Positions 34,840 through 46,934 of a stretch of 64,000 nucleotides of DNA are shown piece after piece. The position numbers were made by a program, and so were the translations under genes. Within the stretch, counting starts at the first letter, position 1. The number at the start of each line of letters is the position of its first letter. A model generated the notes under the pieces. That model saw nothing but the letters and a program-made list of their open reading frames with translations. It was not told the DNA's origin and did not search any database. The DNA is from Larimichthys crocea (lineage: Eukaryota; Chordata; Actinopteri; Sciaenidae): NCBI RefSeq assembly GCF_000972845.2, contig NC_040029.1, positions 627,421 to 691,420 on the forward strand. The letters run 5' to 3'.

Positions 34840-35510
34840 CATGCTAACACGTTAACCATAACAGTAGCATGCTAACATGTTAGCCATAGAAGTAGCATGT
34901 TAACATGTTAGCAAATAACAGTAGCATGCTAACATGTTAGCAATAACAGTAGCATGCTAACACATTAGCCATAACAGTAGCATGCTAACATGTTAGCCAT
35001 AAAAGTAGAATGCTAACACGTTAGCCATAACAGTAGCATTGTTAACATGTTAGCCATAAAAGTAGCATGCTAACATGTTAGCCATAGAAGTAGAATGCTA
35101 ACATGTTAGCAATAACAGTAGCATGCTAACATGTTAGCCATAACAGTAGCATTGTTAACATGTTAGCCATAACAGTAGCATGTTAACATGTTACCATAAC
35201 AGTAGAATGCTAACATGTTAGCCATAACAGTAGCATGTTAACACGTTAGCCATAACAGTAGCATGTTAACATGTTACCATAACAGTAGCATGTTAACATG
35301 TTAGCCATAACAGTAGCATGCTAACACGTTAGCCATAACAGTAGCATGCTAACACGTTAGCCATAACAGTAGCATTGTTAACATGTTAGCCATAACAGTA
35401 GCATGTTAACACATTAGCCATAACAGTAGCATTGTTAACATGTTAGCCATAACAGTAGCATGCTAACACGTTAGCAATAACAGTAGCATGCTAACACGTT
35501 TAGCAAGTAT
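34840..35510 (+). repeat. 28-bp satellite-like array, about 24 monomers
   Basis: The usual monomer is ATGCTAACATGTTAGCCATA followed by ACAGTAGC. It contains the perfect 14-bp palindrome GCTAACATGTTAGC. Variants include ACACGTTAGC centres, ATTGTTAACATG (29 bp) and ATGTTAACATGTTACC (27 bp), interspersed in no simple order. There are no unique spacers, so this is not a CRISPR-like array. Confidence 0.95.
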
Positions 35511-36480
35511 GTTTATCATGTTTAGCCTATTAGCCTGGTTACATGTTCACAATAACAACATTAAACATGCTAGTTTTTAGCATGTTCATCGTCTTAGTTT
35601 AGCCTTTTAACGTGTTAAAATGTTCACAACAGTAATGCTAAAATAATAAAATAAGCTAATATCGCTTTCACAAAATGTTATCCCTTTGTATAGCCTGTTA
35701 ACATGCTAACATGTTAGCCATAACAGTAGCATGCTCATGTTTAGCCTATTAGCATGCTAACATGTTCACAACAACAATGCTAACATGCTAATGTTTAACA
35801 GGTATAACTTTTAGCATGTTCATTGTCTTAATTTAGCCTTTTAGCGTGTTAAAATGTTCACAACAATAATGCCAACATGCTAATGTTCAACAGGTATAGC
35901 TTTTAACATAGCAAGCATTGTTGTAATTTAGCTTGTTAGCATGGTAACACGTTAGCCATAACAGTAGCATGCTCATGTTTAGCCTATTAGCCTGGTTACA
36001 TGTTCACAACAACAATGTTAACATGTTCATGTTTAGCAGGTATAGCTTTTAGCATAGCAAGCATTGTTGTAATTTAGCTTGTTAGCATGCTAACACATTT
36101 ACAACAAGAATATAAACATGCTACTGTTTAACACATACAATGTTTAACATGTTTAGTGTAGCATGTTGAAAATATTTACAATGATAATGTTAACATGTTG
36201 ATGTTTGGTAAGTTTGTTGTTCACAATTTCCTGTCAACATGTTAGCATTGACAACGCTAAGATGCTAACGTTTAACACCATGTTCATCGTCTACAAACAT
36301 CTGCTAATTAGCAATGAACACAAAGTACGGTTGAGGCTGCATAGACTAAAGTACTAGACCGACTGAAATTGACCTAATGGTGGCGCTAGCTGGAAGATCA
36401 CCAAATTTTTTACAATTTAATGGCAATCCACTAGTTAGTAGCAGATATATTTCTGGACTAAAGTGTCCAAAAAGTGTCAC
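35511..36480 (+). mobile_element. Family J element body, continuous with the 28-bp array
   Basis: Diverged GCTAACATGTTCACAA and GTTTAGCAGGTATAGCTTTT phrases lead into CTGCTAATTAGCAATGAACA, CAAAGTACGGTTGAGGCTGC, TAATGGTGGCGCTAGCTGGA and AATGGCAATCCACTAGTTAG. This is the order of one of the commonest short interspersed elements in percomorph fish, recalled from memory. A second copy is at 57,900-58,165. The 28-bp array is an expansion of its first module. Confidence 0.6.
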
Positions 36481-37469
36481 GTACGTTCATAAAATAACTA
36501 ATAACTTCAGGATGTGACCAGCAGAGACACAGCTCATTACATATCGATGCATAAACAACATTTCTGGGAGCTTTGTCGCTCAGCGAGTGATTTCATATCA
36601 AGTTTACGCAAAGACGGCGTCACTCACAGCTTCCTTACATTTCTTCTGTGGGCCCAATTTAGTTTTTGAAGTGACACAAGGAGTCTGACGGAGCAAAGAG
36701 GTTTAATTACAAAAAAAAGGTTTAATTACAGGTGCATGGAAATAATTTAATTTCAGTAAAACATTTGCAAAAATTTAATTTACCCCCTTTAGGGTGCAAA
36801 CAACAAGGCTAAATATGACTGCCTGCCACACTGCCAGACACTTTGTGAAGTGAGAAAACTGTGCTGAATCACAGCAGAAATAAAACGCTAATTTATTTTG
36901 ATGATATGGAATCGATGGATGGGAACCAGATTTTGACTTTTATTCTCAGCTATGTAAGCGGTGTGATCTCACACACACACACACACACACACCCCCGACT
37001 AACACTCTTTAAATAATTCAGAGACCTGAGACACTGAAACGGAGCTTAAATATTCATGAAACAACACACGTTTCTGAATTCAAGCAATTAGCTCGAGTCC
37101 AATCATCTCTCCAGAGCGTCTCGCGCAGTGGGTGGTTGAATCTAACCACTCAGAGTTTGCTTTGGTCGTAATAACGCATCGTTTCACACATCTTCGGTGT
37201 GGTGAAGTGTCACAAAAGATTTGAAATAAAAGCGGAACCTCTCACTTACTCCAGGAACCAGTTTCTGAGGCCTAGCTCTTGTGAATATGTTTTTATTTAA
37301 TCATGACCAACGCCTGACCCTAACTTTGTTTTTAAATCCATCATGTGCCCAATGTGAACGCCAAGTACCTATGAAATTATAGATACCATAACTTTTGCAA
37401 CCACTGTAGCCAAAGTGGACTTTAAATCTCCATTCTCTTGCTTCACGTTTCATCTGTAACATTACAGTA
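36481..37469. other. Unique DNA with a short (CA)n
   Basis: A CA run lies at about 36,969-36,992. Nothing else is recognised. Confidence 0.45.
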
Positions 37470-39600
37470 GAGGCAAATGTACTCCTTGATATCAGGAACA
37501 CAGCAAAGTTTTTGCCACTTTGACCAAGAAATGCAGCCGCAGCAGCGTTCAGCGGTAGAACAAAGACTGATCTTTCCTCTTAGATTCGCTTTAAGAACCT
37601 TCAGGGCAAAGTCGTGCACTCTGGCGAACTGTGATCGTCGGTGGAAAGCGCAATTGATCTGCCGGACGCTTCGGAGCCAGTTTGCACAGTTCTCCTGACA
37701 ACCGATAGCTTGTCAAACGCCCTTTTCTTGCTTCGCTTCACCCGGCTCCCCGTGAATGATGCAGGAGTTTTCTGTCTCGACGTCAATAAATGTTGCAGTA
37801 AAGTTCTGCAGCCCTTGCTGGGTCTCGTTGGGTGGCGCGAGGTGTCAAGCGAGTTGACGGATCGACAGGCTGCGTGTGCGTGTTGGGATGCCTTCGACTT
37901 TAAAATGATGGAAAGGAAAGTTAATTTCATGAGCAAGGGGGCATGTTTTCATCCTTTTGTACGCGCTCTCTGGAGTGCATGCCTTCGACGGGGTTTCGGC
38001 AAACGCAACAAGGTTGAGAAAGAAAGTCTAAAACCAACGGGTTCTCATCTTTTTGCTCAATTAAATGTTGACTCATGACAGCAAATTGTCCAATCCCTGC
38101 AACCCCTGAATACAGAAACAACTCTATGAGTTCCCACTCGTGTGCTGCAGCTCTTTGGATCTCTCTTCAAAAAAGAAAGCTGGCAACGGTTTCACCCAGA
38201 GGCGATGCTTTGCACGTTTAGCCATGCCTCTGTTCCACGGATGATCTGATTGCTGCCATAACAAAAGCTGCTGAAGTGTCAGCCAGCATGATTTCTGATT
38301 GGCAGGTGGAACAAACCCCTTTGCGAACTGTAACAGGCATTGGAGGAGTTTCTGTCGAGCGTGTGGAAGCGTTTTTCTCTTGCCAGTCAAGTAGGGGTCA
38401 CCTTAAGATCCCTCAACAAGCCGGTGGACTCCCCGCTGGGCGGCACAGCATCCAGCCGTCATCGAATTAGCTCCAAATATTGGCTTGGAGCAAAAAAAAT
38501 AAATACAGAAAACTAGACACCCTACTGAACATTAAAAGTTAGCGAATCCAGAAATCCTCAAACCGACGCCGGTAATGATTAACTCGTGTGAACATCAGTT
38601 GTTTTTGGTAAGCCTCCTTTTGCTGAATCCTGGAAAACCTCGCTTAAGGCAGTGCCAGTCATTTTTACAAGTGCTGATCCTCCTCCTCTTCCTAAGCGGA
38701 TTGGGGGTGGATGTTTTGACGTTTTTGCCAGCCTCGGTCAGAGATAAGGATGACCCGGTCATCTCACAGCAAGCCTCGACGCAACACTGTCTTTTTTTTT
38801 CTTTTCCTGTTGAGAATAAGACAACACAGTGCCGTCCTCAGCGGATGCCCTTGTGCTGAAAATGACAGCGTCCAGTGACAGCATCGGAAAGAAAGACAAG
38901 AACAGTATGAAACTTATTTTTCAACTTTCTTTTGGTCGTTCAGATGTTGACAAGTGGAGCAATTTGTTGCCTTTTTGTGTTTCTGCTATAAAAGTCACTG
39001 ATAATAGAAAAGTTAAGCCTCTGAAAAGCACATTGCGACACACCAAGGTGAGCTCCAGCAGCCTGCTGACAGCTTTGCTTTCCTCCCCTTCCCCTTCCCA
39101 CTTTAATCTGCATTTACTAACTTGGAAAACTTCTGCAATCTACAGAGTCACAATTGAAAGAAATTGCCATCCTCGCTACGACATCGAACATTCCTCTGGA
39201 ACGTGATTTTGGAGCCAATTGGGCGGCAATTTGGTCCGTTTTACAAAGTCATTTATTCCGAGAATTAGCATGTAGAGCAAAAACGGGACCGTGTGGTCTG
39301 TGTTCAGAAATCAGCGAGCATGTTCCTTTTGCTTGCGTTAAGATTCGATTTAAAAAGCAGGCAGAGGAAACAGAGCCTTTCAATGCTGAGCAGTACGTTC
39401 TGTGGGGAAAGTGACACTAATAACGGCCCTGCGTCGAGACATCTGTCAACTCGGCATTCTCCGCAATTAAATAAATTCTCTACAAAAAGGCGCACGTCTC
39501 CTGCTTTTTTGAATGCGAGCCGGCACCATCTAATTTGTTAAATTTTCACAGCTGAAAAGGTGCCAATTTGTTGAGCCGGCAGAGGAATTTTCAATTTAGC
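37470..39600. promoter_or_regulatory. Repeat-free complex block, candidate cis-regulatory cluster
   Basis: About 2.1 kb is less AT-rich than its surroundings and free of tandem or dispersed repeats found elsewhere in the window. Short to medium frames (up to 145 codons, 37,641-38,078) are open on both strands, but none has a recognisable domain or convincing splice sites. Balanced stretches such as GAATTAGCTCCAAATATTGG (38,463-38,482) and ATGCTGAGCAGTACGTTCTG (39,382-39,401) have the look of vertebrate conserved non-coding DNA. Coding exons of an unknown gene remain possible. Confidence 0.3.
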
Positions 39601-40457
39601 AGAAATCACCTCAATAGTCAGCCTCAGCAACATCAAACCCAACGCCGGGAAGTCGCTCGACACATGATGAAGACCCAGTGAAAGTTTGTAATACAGATCA
39701 CGGAGGCACTACACATGCATCCCCTGCAGAGTGGGGTACGGTGACACTATTGATACAAGACAAAAGTAACTTATTACTTTAAATCAGCCAATTAAAGCGC
39801 CTGTAACTGGATGTAGGTAACTTTGAACACGCCTCATCGTCTTTCTCAGCAGATGGAGACAGCTGAGCTTTCTCCAAGAGATGTGATATGTGGTGTAATG
39901 TAAGCTATATAATATAATATGTAAGCTCCAGAAAAGCTGTAAATTAACAATCAGGTTACTGATTTCCTGTGTTAATTAAGTATGCGTTGATCAAATCATC
40001 AGATTTAGAAGTTCCTCGAGGTGTGACTGCTGGCTCATTTACAGAAATGTTGATTAACGTGTGCTGAACATAATATATAAAGAAATACTGGGACATTTCT
40101 TTCTTATTATCAATCAGATGACGTCAGTATCAGCTGGTCTGATATCTGTGCAGTCGGTTTGAAGCCTCATAACTCAGTGAAAGGTCCATTTTTTATCCTC
40201 AAGACAAATAAAGCACCTGAGTGCTCGTGCAATATTTTTAGACATACTTTTACTAATTTACTCTCATTTTTAGGCCTTAATAGAAATACCCACAATGAAT
40301 TATTCGAAAAATAAATGAATTAGTTCATACTGTCGTTTGCTGTCTAGTGCTTAGGTGTTCAAAATAAAGGGCCATCCAGCTCTTTAACTGTTCTTGCAGC
40401 AGGGTAGAGGGTTTGACCCAATGACAGTGGAACAACAATGGACAGAGCAGAGTGTTG
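39601..40457. other. Unique DNA, nothing recognised
   Basis: No gene or repeat family is recognised. Confidence 0.45.
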
Positions 40458-40782
40458 TGGATCATCAGCGGACCTGAGGCGAGCCAAATGGCACCTGGTT
40501 GCTCAAACAAGCCACCTGTCAATTAAAGCGTCCACGCTCTTAATCCTGCATAACTTTAAGCCTTAATATAATGTGAACAGGTGAGTTGTATATAAATTCA
40601 CCCTCAGTACAGTTGTCATGAACGGGGAAATTAGCTACAGAGACCAAAACTGTTTTTTGTACCAGGCTGTAAACATGTTTATTTCTGCTGTGAAACATGG
40701 GGACTTATGGAGACTGACTCACTTCTGGAGCCAGCCTCAAGTGGACGTTTGAGGAACTGCAGTTTTTGGCACTGTGTTTTCC
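40458..40782 (+). repeat. Family A, longest plus-strand copy A6
   Basis: It includes an outer extension (GGATCATCAGCGGACCTGAG, CACCTGGTTGCTCAAACAAG, CACCTGTCAATTAAAGCGTC) before the CCTGCATAACTTTAAGCCTT landmark. It runs to GAACTGCAGTTTTTGGCACT. The extension is shared only with A7 and the fragment at 24,334, so it belongs to a longer form of the family. Confidence 0.85.
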
Positions 40783-42187
40783 ACAAACCAATCAGGATGT
40801 TGCAAAATTTGAATTAAAAAGCGACGAGTTGGAAAATCACAAATGTATATCTATGGTGAGGTTTTCAGGAGCTTTAAGAACATCAACAAACTTCAGTAGG
40901 AGCCTAAAAATAATTAAGACCACCACATTTTAAACTTTATGGAGCCAGCCTTAAGTGGACGCTTGAGGAATTACAGTTTTGCACACTTTAACATAAAGAA
41001 GCTTGCTTTGCCTTTTTATCACCACAACGTCAGTAACCGATAATCTGTAAGGACCTCGTTTGGTTCCTTCTCGGCTCCTTGAGCTTGCAGAGGAGGTTGT
41101 TACACTGACACCACTGGGTCGGATCCTCTAGAGCCTTTTCATTGAGTGGCCTGGTGGTCGGACGGCCTACATGCACCCATCTATGCAGCGGCTTTGTTCT
41201 GTGGTGAAGCCGATCAGGTATTGTTGGACAGAACAGAGTTGTTATGAATGTGGCTGGCGTAGACGAGGCGTTTACAGTCAGGCGGTAATTGATGGTGTTG
41301 CTGTCTGGATTTTTTTGGCACTGTTTTCCCTCTTTTAAAAGGAAGTGGGTCACCCTCTTCTTCTTCTGTGAGTATATCATTGTCGCTCTTAGCCCTGTCA
41401 TCGCTGTCAGCCGTCCAAGTCACCGTCTGCAAATCCCACCAAACTTCGACCCTGGGGCAGCTTCACCGCCAACACATACAGTATGTGGAAGACAGAAACA
41501 TACACTGCAGCTGCACCGACGCATCGATAGAAAATGCATCCATTATTAAAAACGAAGCACAAATACGTGCATGGCGTGTCTGGCGACCACAGTCACGTTA
41601 ACCTGACGAATGAGCTGAGTTCCACAGAAAGCCCGTGTCCTTGGTGGGCGCAGCTCGTGTTAGTCTTTCTCCGCGGTGATTGATAGTGGCGGATGCTAAT
41701 TCCGTGGCAAATGATGCTATTATTCAGGGGCTCAAATTGAATTACTTCATCCATTGGATCTGCTTAACATTTTCCCCATGGAGAGTTTAGCAACCAGTGT
41801 AATCTCCCCTACTTACTTACAAGTCCCGTTTGTCATGCCCAGTCCCTCTGTCTCTCTCCCTCCTGCTGGATGTTTTCATCGCAGTCTTACTGTTTGAATG
41901 AATCATTATGCACTGGTGTGCAAGTGTTACTGAGTAACAGAGCAATTCAAGTGTTTTTAATCAAGCGGCAGCCTCCGTGGCTGAGGAATCAAGTGCTAAG
42001 AACTATAATTTTACATTTTTACAACTTTCCCGTCGCTGTCAGACGGTTACTCCTGACGGAAAACTCACTCGTTTTATGCGTTCTTCAAAGACTTTGACAA
42101 AAACTGTAATTTTATCTGGTTTCTCGTCCATCGCAGCCTTGTTTTTGTGATATTGTGTGAATCTGGTGTTTTAAATCAAGCAGAAAC
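40783..42187. other. 1.4-kb unique segment between inverted A copies
   Basis: A 43-base A fragment lies at 40,938-40,980 (TTATGGAGCCAGCCTTAAGT). The rest, especially 41,030-41,780, is complex and repeat-free, with opposing frames of up to 123 codons lacking known domains. It may be regulatory DNA. Confidence 0.35.
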
Positions 42188-42530
42188 CCAATGCGGAAGT
42201 GCTAAAAGCTACAGTTCCTCTAACGTCCACTTGAGGCTGGCTCCAGAAGTGAGTCAGTCTCCATAAGTCCCCATGTTTCACAGCAGAAATAAACATGTTT
42301 ACAGCCTGGTACAAAAAACAGTTTTGGTCTCTGTAGCTAATTTCCCCGTTCATGACAACTGTACTGAGGGTGAATTTATATACAACTCACCTGTTCACAT
42401 TATATTAAGGCTTAAAGTTATGCAGGATTAAGAGCGTGGACGCTTTAATTGACAGGTAGGTGCTGTTACAGGTGGTTTGTTTGAGCAACCAGGCGTCATT
42501 CAGCCCGCCTGAGGTCCATCGATGATCCAT
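42188..42530 (-). repeat. Family A, longest minus-strand copy A7
   Basis: It starts with ATGCGGAAGTGCTAAAAGCT, includes all family landmarks, and ends with the outer extension GTTTGAGCAACCAGGCGTCA, CCTGAGGTCCATCGATGATCC. It is inverted relative to A6. Confidence 0.88.
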
Positions 42531-42606
42531 TTTTGTGTTTTTGTGCTCATCATGTTGGTTTTTGGTCTATTTTGTACCTTGCAAACGGTGCATATTAATC
42601 TATAAT

Positions 42607-42688
42607 GTCAAATATTTTAAGTTATTGTCCAAATTGTGCATATTTTTGTCAAATATTTTAAGTTATTGTCCAAATTGTGCATATTTTT
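42607..42688 (+). repeat. Exact 41-bp tandem duplication
   Basis: The unit starting GTCAAATATTTTAAGTTATT and ending TGTGCATATTTTT occurs twice head to tail (42,607-42,647 and 42,648-42,688) with no mismatch. This suggests a recent event or an unstable site. Confidence 0.95.
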
Positions 42689-43488
42689 GTTATTGCCGTC
42701 CTCTCTGCTCACCATACTGTCCTAAAATTACATTTATCACTAATTTAAACTCTGTTAAACCCACTAATGTGATTTCTTGAACTTTTTAAATGTCTAAATA
42801 GCAGAAAATTGCTGCGTATAGTCACACAGTAAATAAAGAGAAACCTGTTTTAACTCAAATTAGCAGCCGGCGGCATCTTGGGAAACGTATTAACAAGTGC
42901 AAGCATGTTTCGTGACAGCAAATCTGTGAGTAACACTTATTTACACGTTGCTTTAGGAAGGAGTCTTTTGTCTGGCGGCAGGTGTAAATAAGGAGCGACA
43001 GAAGCGATAGTTTAGATGTAGAGAACATGTAAATGTGACTTATTTATTCCTCAGAACAACATCACATCTTTGTGGAAGTGTGATTGAAAAGCTACGTGGG
43101 CGTACATTGTTAATACGCCTGATCAAGACTTTGGTAATAAATACAATGACATTTAAAAGTTTTGTTTCTGACAGCTGAGAAAACTGAAGACAAAAAATGA
43201 GATTGTTGCGTTAATAGCTTAAAGTAGTGAACAATCTTGCCATCTTAGCTTTTGACGGTAACGTAATTATGATTGGTTGTAAGAATCAGATCAACGTGTT
43301 GATGGAGAGCTCAAGTTCTGGTTCAAGGTTCAAGTTCTGTAAATCTATCTGAACACTATTCATCAGGCACGTTTCAGTCCATATGTTTTATTGTATAGCG
43401 AGGTACACCAACTAAACCTAGACCGAGTCAAGACAGTACGAAGCCCACCTAGGCAGCCAATATTCACAGTAATTACAAACCGCTGTGG
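42689..43488. other. Unique DNA, nothing recognised
   Basis: No gene or repeat is recognised. Confidence 0.45.
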
Positions 43489-43580
43489 GTCTGTTTGGAA
43501 GCTGTTTTTGCAGATGAACAGATTTTAAATCAAGGTCTGTTTGGAAGCTGTTTTTGCAGATGAACAGATTTTAAATCAAG
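43489..43580 (+). repeat. Exact 46-bp tandem duplication
   Basis: The unit starting GTCTGTTTGGAAGCTGTTTT and ending GATTTTAAATCAAG is present at 43,489-43,534 and 43,535-43,580 without a mismatch. It abuts the 5' end of the SINE at 43,581, so the second unit could relate to the insertion target. Confidence 0.95.
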
Positions 43581-43765
43581 GCGGCTGTGGCTCAGGGGTG
43601 GATCACTAATCAGAGGATCGACGGATCGATCCCCGGCTCCTCCAGCCTGCATGTCGAAGTGTCCTTGGGCAAGATACTGAACCCCAAATTGCTGCGCCAT
43701 CCGTGTGTGAATGCGTATGAATGATAAGCACATTGCACGGCAAGGCCTTTAAAAAGAGGTCTTGA
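43581..43765 (+). mobile_element. tRNA-derived SINE
   Basis: GCGGCTGTGGCTCAGGGGTG is an A-box-like start, and ACGGATCGATCCCCGGCTCC (43,621-43,640) a B-box-like region. They are followed by the body GTGTCCTTGGGCAAGATACT and GAACCCCAAATTGCTGCGCC. The expected TAGAGC part of the A box is lost. This is the most complete SINE of the window. Confidence 0.75.
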
Positions 43766-44545
43766 GTCTCGGAGTTACTGGTACATGCACCAAAAAGCTG
43801 CTGTTTGTACCACAGACTATATATCTGCAGCTGAACCACCTTTGGCCTTGTTGTTAGATGAGGCAGGTCAGACAAGTCGAGCCAGCACTCGCTGTTTATT
43901 ACTGACATCAGTGGGTATGAAGAATGTCTGTGTGTGTATCAATACGTCACAGTGTGAGCTTTAATCTGGTGAACTAAGGGAAACATGGAAACTTCATATT
44001 TGTAAGACGGATGAGGAGCACTGCCCCGCAGAGATGATGATGCATTTTGAGGACGGGTTGATGGATGATTCAGAATACAAGATTTAAGGGGCCATTACTG
44101 CGTGAAGCCAATTTCCCACAAGAGCTTTGACATTGAGATCACTGCGTGAACTCCAATACAATCGAGGGACCCTGTGACAGAGATGTGAAACTTTCAAAAC
44201 ACAGCGGTCGGTGAAGTCCCCGTGTGGCCTCGGGGCCGGGCCGACACACACCGATTGTGCAAGCGAGTTAAATTTGCAAAGGCGAAAATTGCTGAGCAAT
44301 GTTTGCATTAAAAGGCTTTGCTGCAGGTTAAAACGCACCCACAGGCTGGAAAATGTATTCACTCTCCGGCTGAGAGGATGATCCGCTTTTTATTCAGCGG
44401 TGGAACATGAAATAATCAGAGCAGCGACACAAACAAACAGAATAATTCACACAATGGATGCAGGAGGACGACATCATGAACAGAGCCCTTTCCACGGGAA
44501 CTGTAACGAGGTCAGGACGCTTCCTAAAAATGATTTTGTCTACTT
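43766..44545. other. Unique DNA, possible regulatory block at 44,080-44,400
   Basis: The block is complex, repeat-free and carries balanced phrases such as GCGAGTTAAATTTGCAAAGG. No exon is supported. Confidence 0.3.
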
Positions 44546-44750
44546 CAGTGGTTCTCAAACTTTTTACACTGCGTCTACAACACGTCAGAAAATATTAGGC
44601 TCAACTATGGATAGCTCACACAGGAGACAACTAGTTTTTAATCAAGGCTTAAAGCATGGGTCTTCAACTGGGGAAATCGCGACCCCTAGGGGTCTGCAGA
44701 GGTACTGCGGGGGGGTCCACCAATTTTTGAGAATTAAAAAAAATAACAAA
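44546..44750 (+). mobile_element. Two hAT-like element fragments side by side
   Basis: CAGTGGTTCTCAAACTTTTT (44,548-44,567) is a terminal sequence common in fish and other vertebrate hAT elements. Further on, GGTCTTCAACTGGGGAAATC, GCGACCCCTAGGGGTCTGCA and GAGGTACTGCGGGGGGGTCC follow the order of another such element. Both are incomplete. Confidence 0.5.
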
Positions 44751-44837
44751 AATTATATGATACTAACACAACATGACCAGCTGCTATGGAAAAACAAGAC
44801 GACAATAACGTTACTAACTTATGCAAAGTTAGTTATG

Positions 44838-44915
44838 CAAATCAGACCCCAAGCCTTTGGATTTGGTGGAGACCAAATACAGAGCTCAAAGAAGGGTGAA
44901 TATTGAATATCGGGT
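44838..44915 (-). repeat. Dispersed repeat family E, copy E3
   Basis: On the minus strand TTCAATATTCACCCTTCTTT, GAGCTCTGTATTTGGTCTCC and ACCAAATCC match the core of E1 and E2. Confidence 0.55.
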
Positions 44916-46089
44916 GGCCAGAAGCATGACTTCAAACTTTAAACCTGTCTTTCAATGGATTAAACGGGTGATAATATGTCAGTGTTGTGTTTACAGTTTG
45001 CTGTGTTGCCCATCAAGAGGCTAAAAATCAATTATTTTTACATTTTCTAGGCCCAGAAAGTAAGAAAATAAACCTCTCAGCATAGAAGCCAAATGTTTGA
45101 AAAGCGGAGCTCCATAAAAGCCGACATTTCACCACAAACACGAACAAACAAAAGCAATTTAGTCTATTCTCTTGACTTAACTTGCTGACAGGATTTGGAT
45201 GTAATGTTTGTATTACTGTCACCGTTCCTTCTGTTGCTTTCCACCAGCCCTGTGTTTAAGGGGACGGCAACACGCCCGCCAAGCGAACCTGCAGGGCCTA
45301 TTTGTGTATAGAGTCTCAGAGAGTGATGAGCCAGGACGTTTGAATATAGCCACAGAAACCAGTTGTCTTCACTCCCCAAATGGGAAATCCCAAAGCAAGA
45401 GGCGGCCTGTCAGTTCCATCAACGCTGGGATAATCCCAGAGAACAGACGGCATTTTTATTGGCCTCTGTCTCGCTCCAGCGCCAAGACTGCCAGTCTAAT
45501 AAGTCAGCAATGCTTCTTTCTTTATTTCTCTCTCTCCATCTGAGGCCTTCTTTTACTTGAGGCTCTGTTTTTTTAATATTTTCTGACCTGAGAAGAGTCA
45601 GAAGACAGAAAACAACAACCAAGTATATTAATCCCTTTGTGTCCCCATGCAGTGAACATTTACAGAGTAGTACATGATATTCTGACACTGTTTTCCAGGT
45701 TTCAGGGGTTATAATTGATCTCAAACGTCCCCTCGACAGTCCTTATTTCATGTCCTTGCTTGCTGAATCTTCTCTGTAACTTTTAACGTCTTTACAACGC
45801 TTACTATTAAGATAAGTAGATCTGATTTACAATGCGATACAATGGACCTCTCAATCACCCGTTGGCGGACTGACCACCAGTGTTGAAACAAGCTCGTGCG
45901 AGGTGTCATTTTGTCATTTGATGTTGCAGCAACTTCTCGATCATCTAGAAAGGAGCTAGCGGGCGTATTTATCCGAGTTCGTTGGTTTATTTCTTCTGCT
46001 ACTGTGGAGGACTCGATTAAAGCTGACGTCCAATAAAGAACCATGAGGATATACTGTATTTAAGCACAAATCTGTGCTTGCGATGACCT
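44916..46089. other. Unique DNA, nothing recognised
   Basis: Opposing frames of up to 111 codons occur in 45,190-45,730. None has a recognisable domain. Confidence 0.4.
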
Positions 46090-46195
46090 CTTTTGGTACT
46101 TGAAGGCCGCCGTAGCTTCCACTACACACTTGGAATTGGAGGGGTAAGTGCTTTATTTGGTTGCAACCTGCAATATCCTACATCTACACCTAACA
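46090..46195 (+). repeat. Family B, decayed fragment B3
   Basis: GGTACTTGAAGGCCGCCGTA, GCTTCCACTACACACTTGGA, AATTGGAGGGGTAAGT and GGTTGCAACCTGCAATATCC resemble the second half of the family B element. The ends are gone. Confidence 0.45.
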
Positions 46196-46934
46196 TATTG
46201 AGCACACGCACATTTTTCCATATTGTAATATCTAACTTGGCTTTTGAGTGGCCACCAGCTTCAGTTAATCAATGTTAAATTACAGTAATTAATATAACAA
46301 AAGGCAGCATTTGTGATTATGTGTTAGCATTTATTCACCATCTGTGGTCCGGCTAAATGAGGTCCCGCTTGCTCTTGTACTTTCAAATAATCTATAAAGT
46401 TTTGTTTTTTTTTAAGATGGAAATTTCTGAAAATTGGACTTCTTAATGTTTAACAGCTGTTATTTCATTCACAGCTAATCCTGACTAATTAGCCAGCTAA
46501 AGCACCGTTTACCTGGAACACCAGTTGATCTCCACCACCCACTTCTAAATCTCATTACAAGCACAGAATTGGTTTGTGCATGGCAGCAAAGTGCCTGACA
46601 GCAATAATAAATCCGACAGGAGCCTTCAGTGGAGAATATAGTAAACTACGCTTCTCTGTAAAACAGAGTGCCATGCTGGTTTTGGGTGCATTTGGGTTCA
46701 TCGTTGGGAATCGGTGTCCCCACTGTTACTTCTACATGAATTGTTTATTTCTATATGAATTTAATAAGAATCATTAAAATGATAAATATGACAGTGTTCT
46801 ACTTTCGTACCTGATCTTAAATATCGTCTCTCTCCATCTAAAGCCTGGTGACGAGTAGCTCATCAGTGTCCAATAACACATGCATGGCTGCAGTGAGTAT
46901 TTGTAACAGTTTCACTTTGTCTTGTCTTCACTGT
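46196..46934. other. Unique DNA, nothing recognised
   Basis: No gene or element is recognised. Confidence 0.45.

Noticed and set aside
34840..35510. Regular short palindromic repeats resembling a CRISPR array
   Set aside because: There are no unique spacers, monomers are contiguous at 27-29 bp, and the genome is a fish.
37641..38078. 145-codon plus frame and opposing 111-codon minus frame
   Set aside because: No domain, no splice sites consistent with an exon, and both strands are open. Left as part of a candidate regulatory block.
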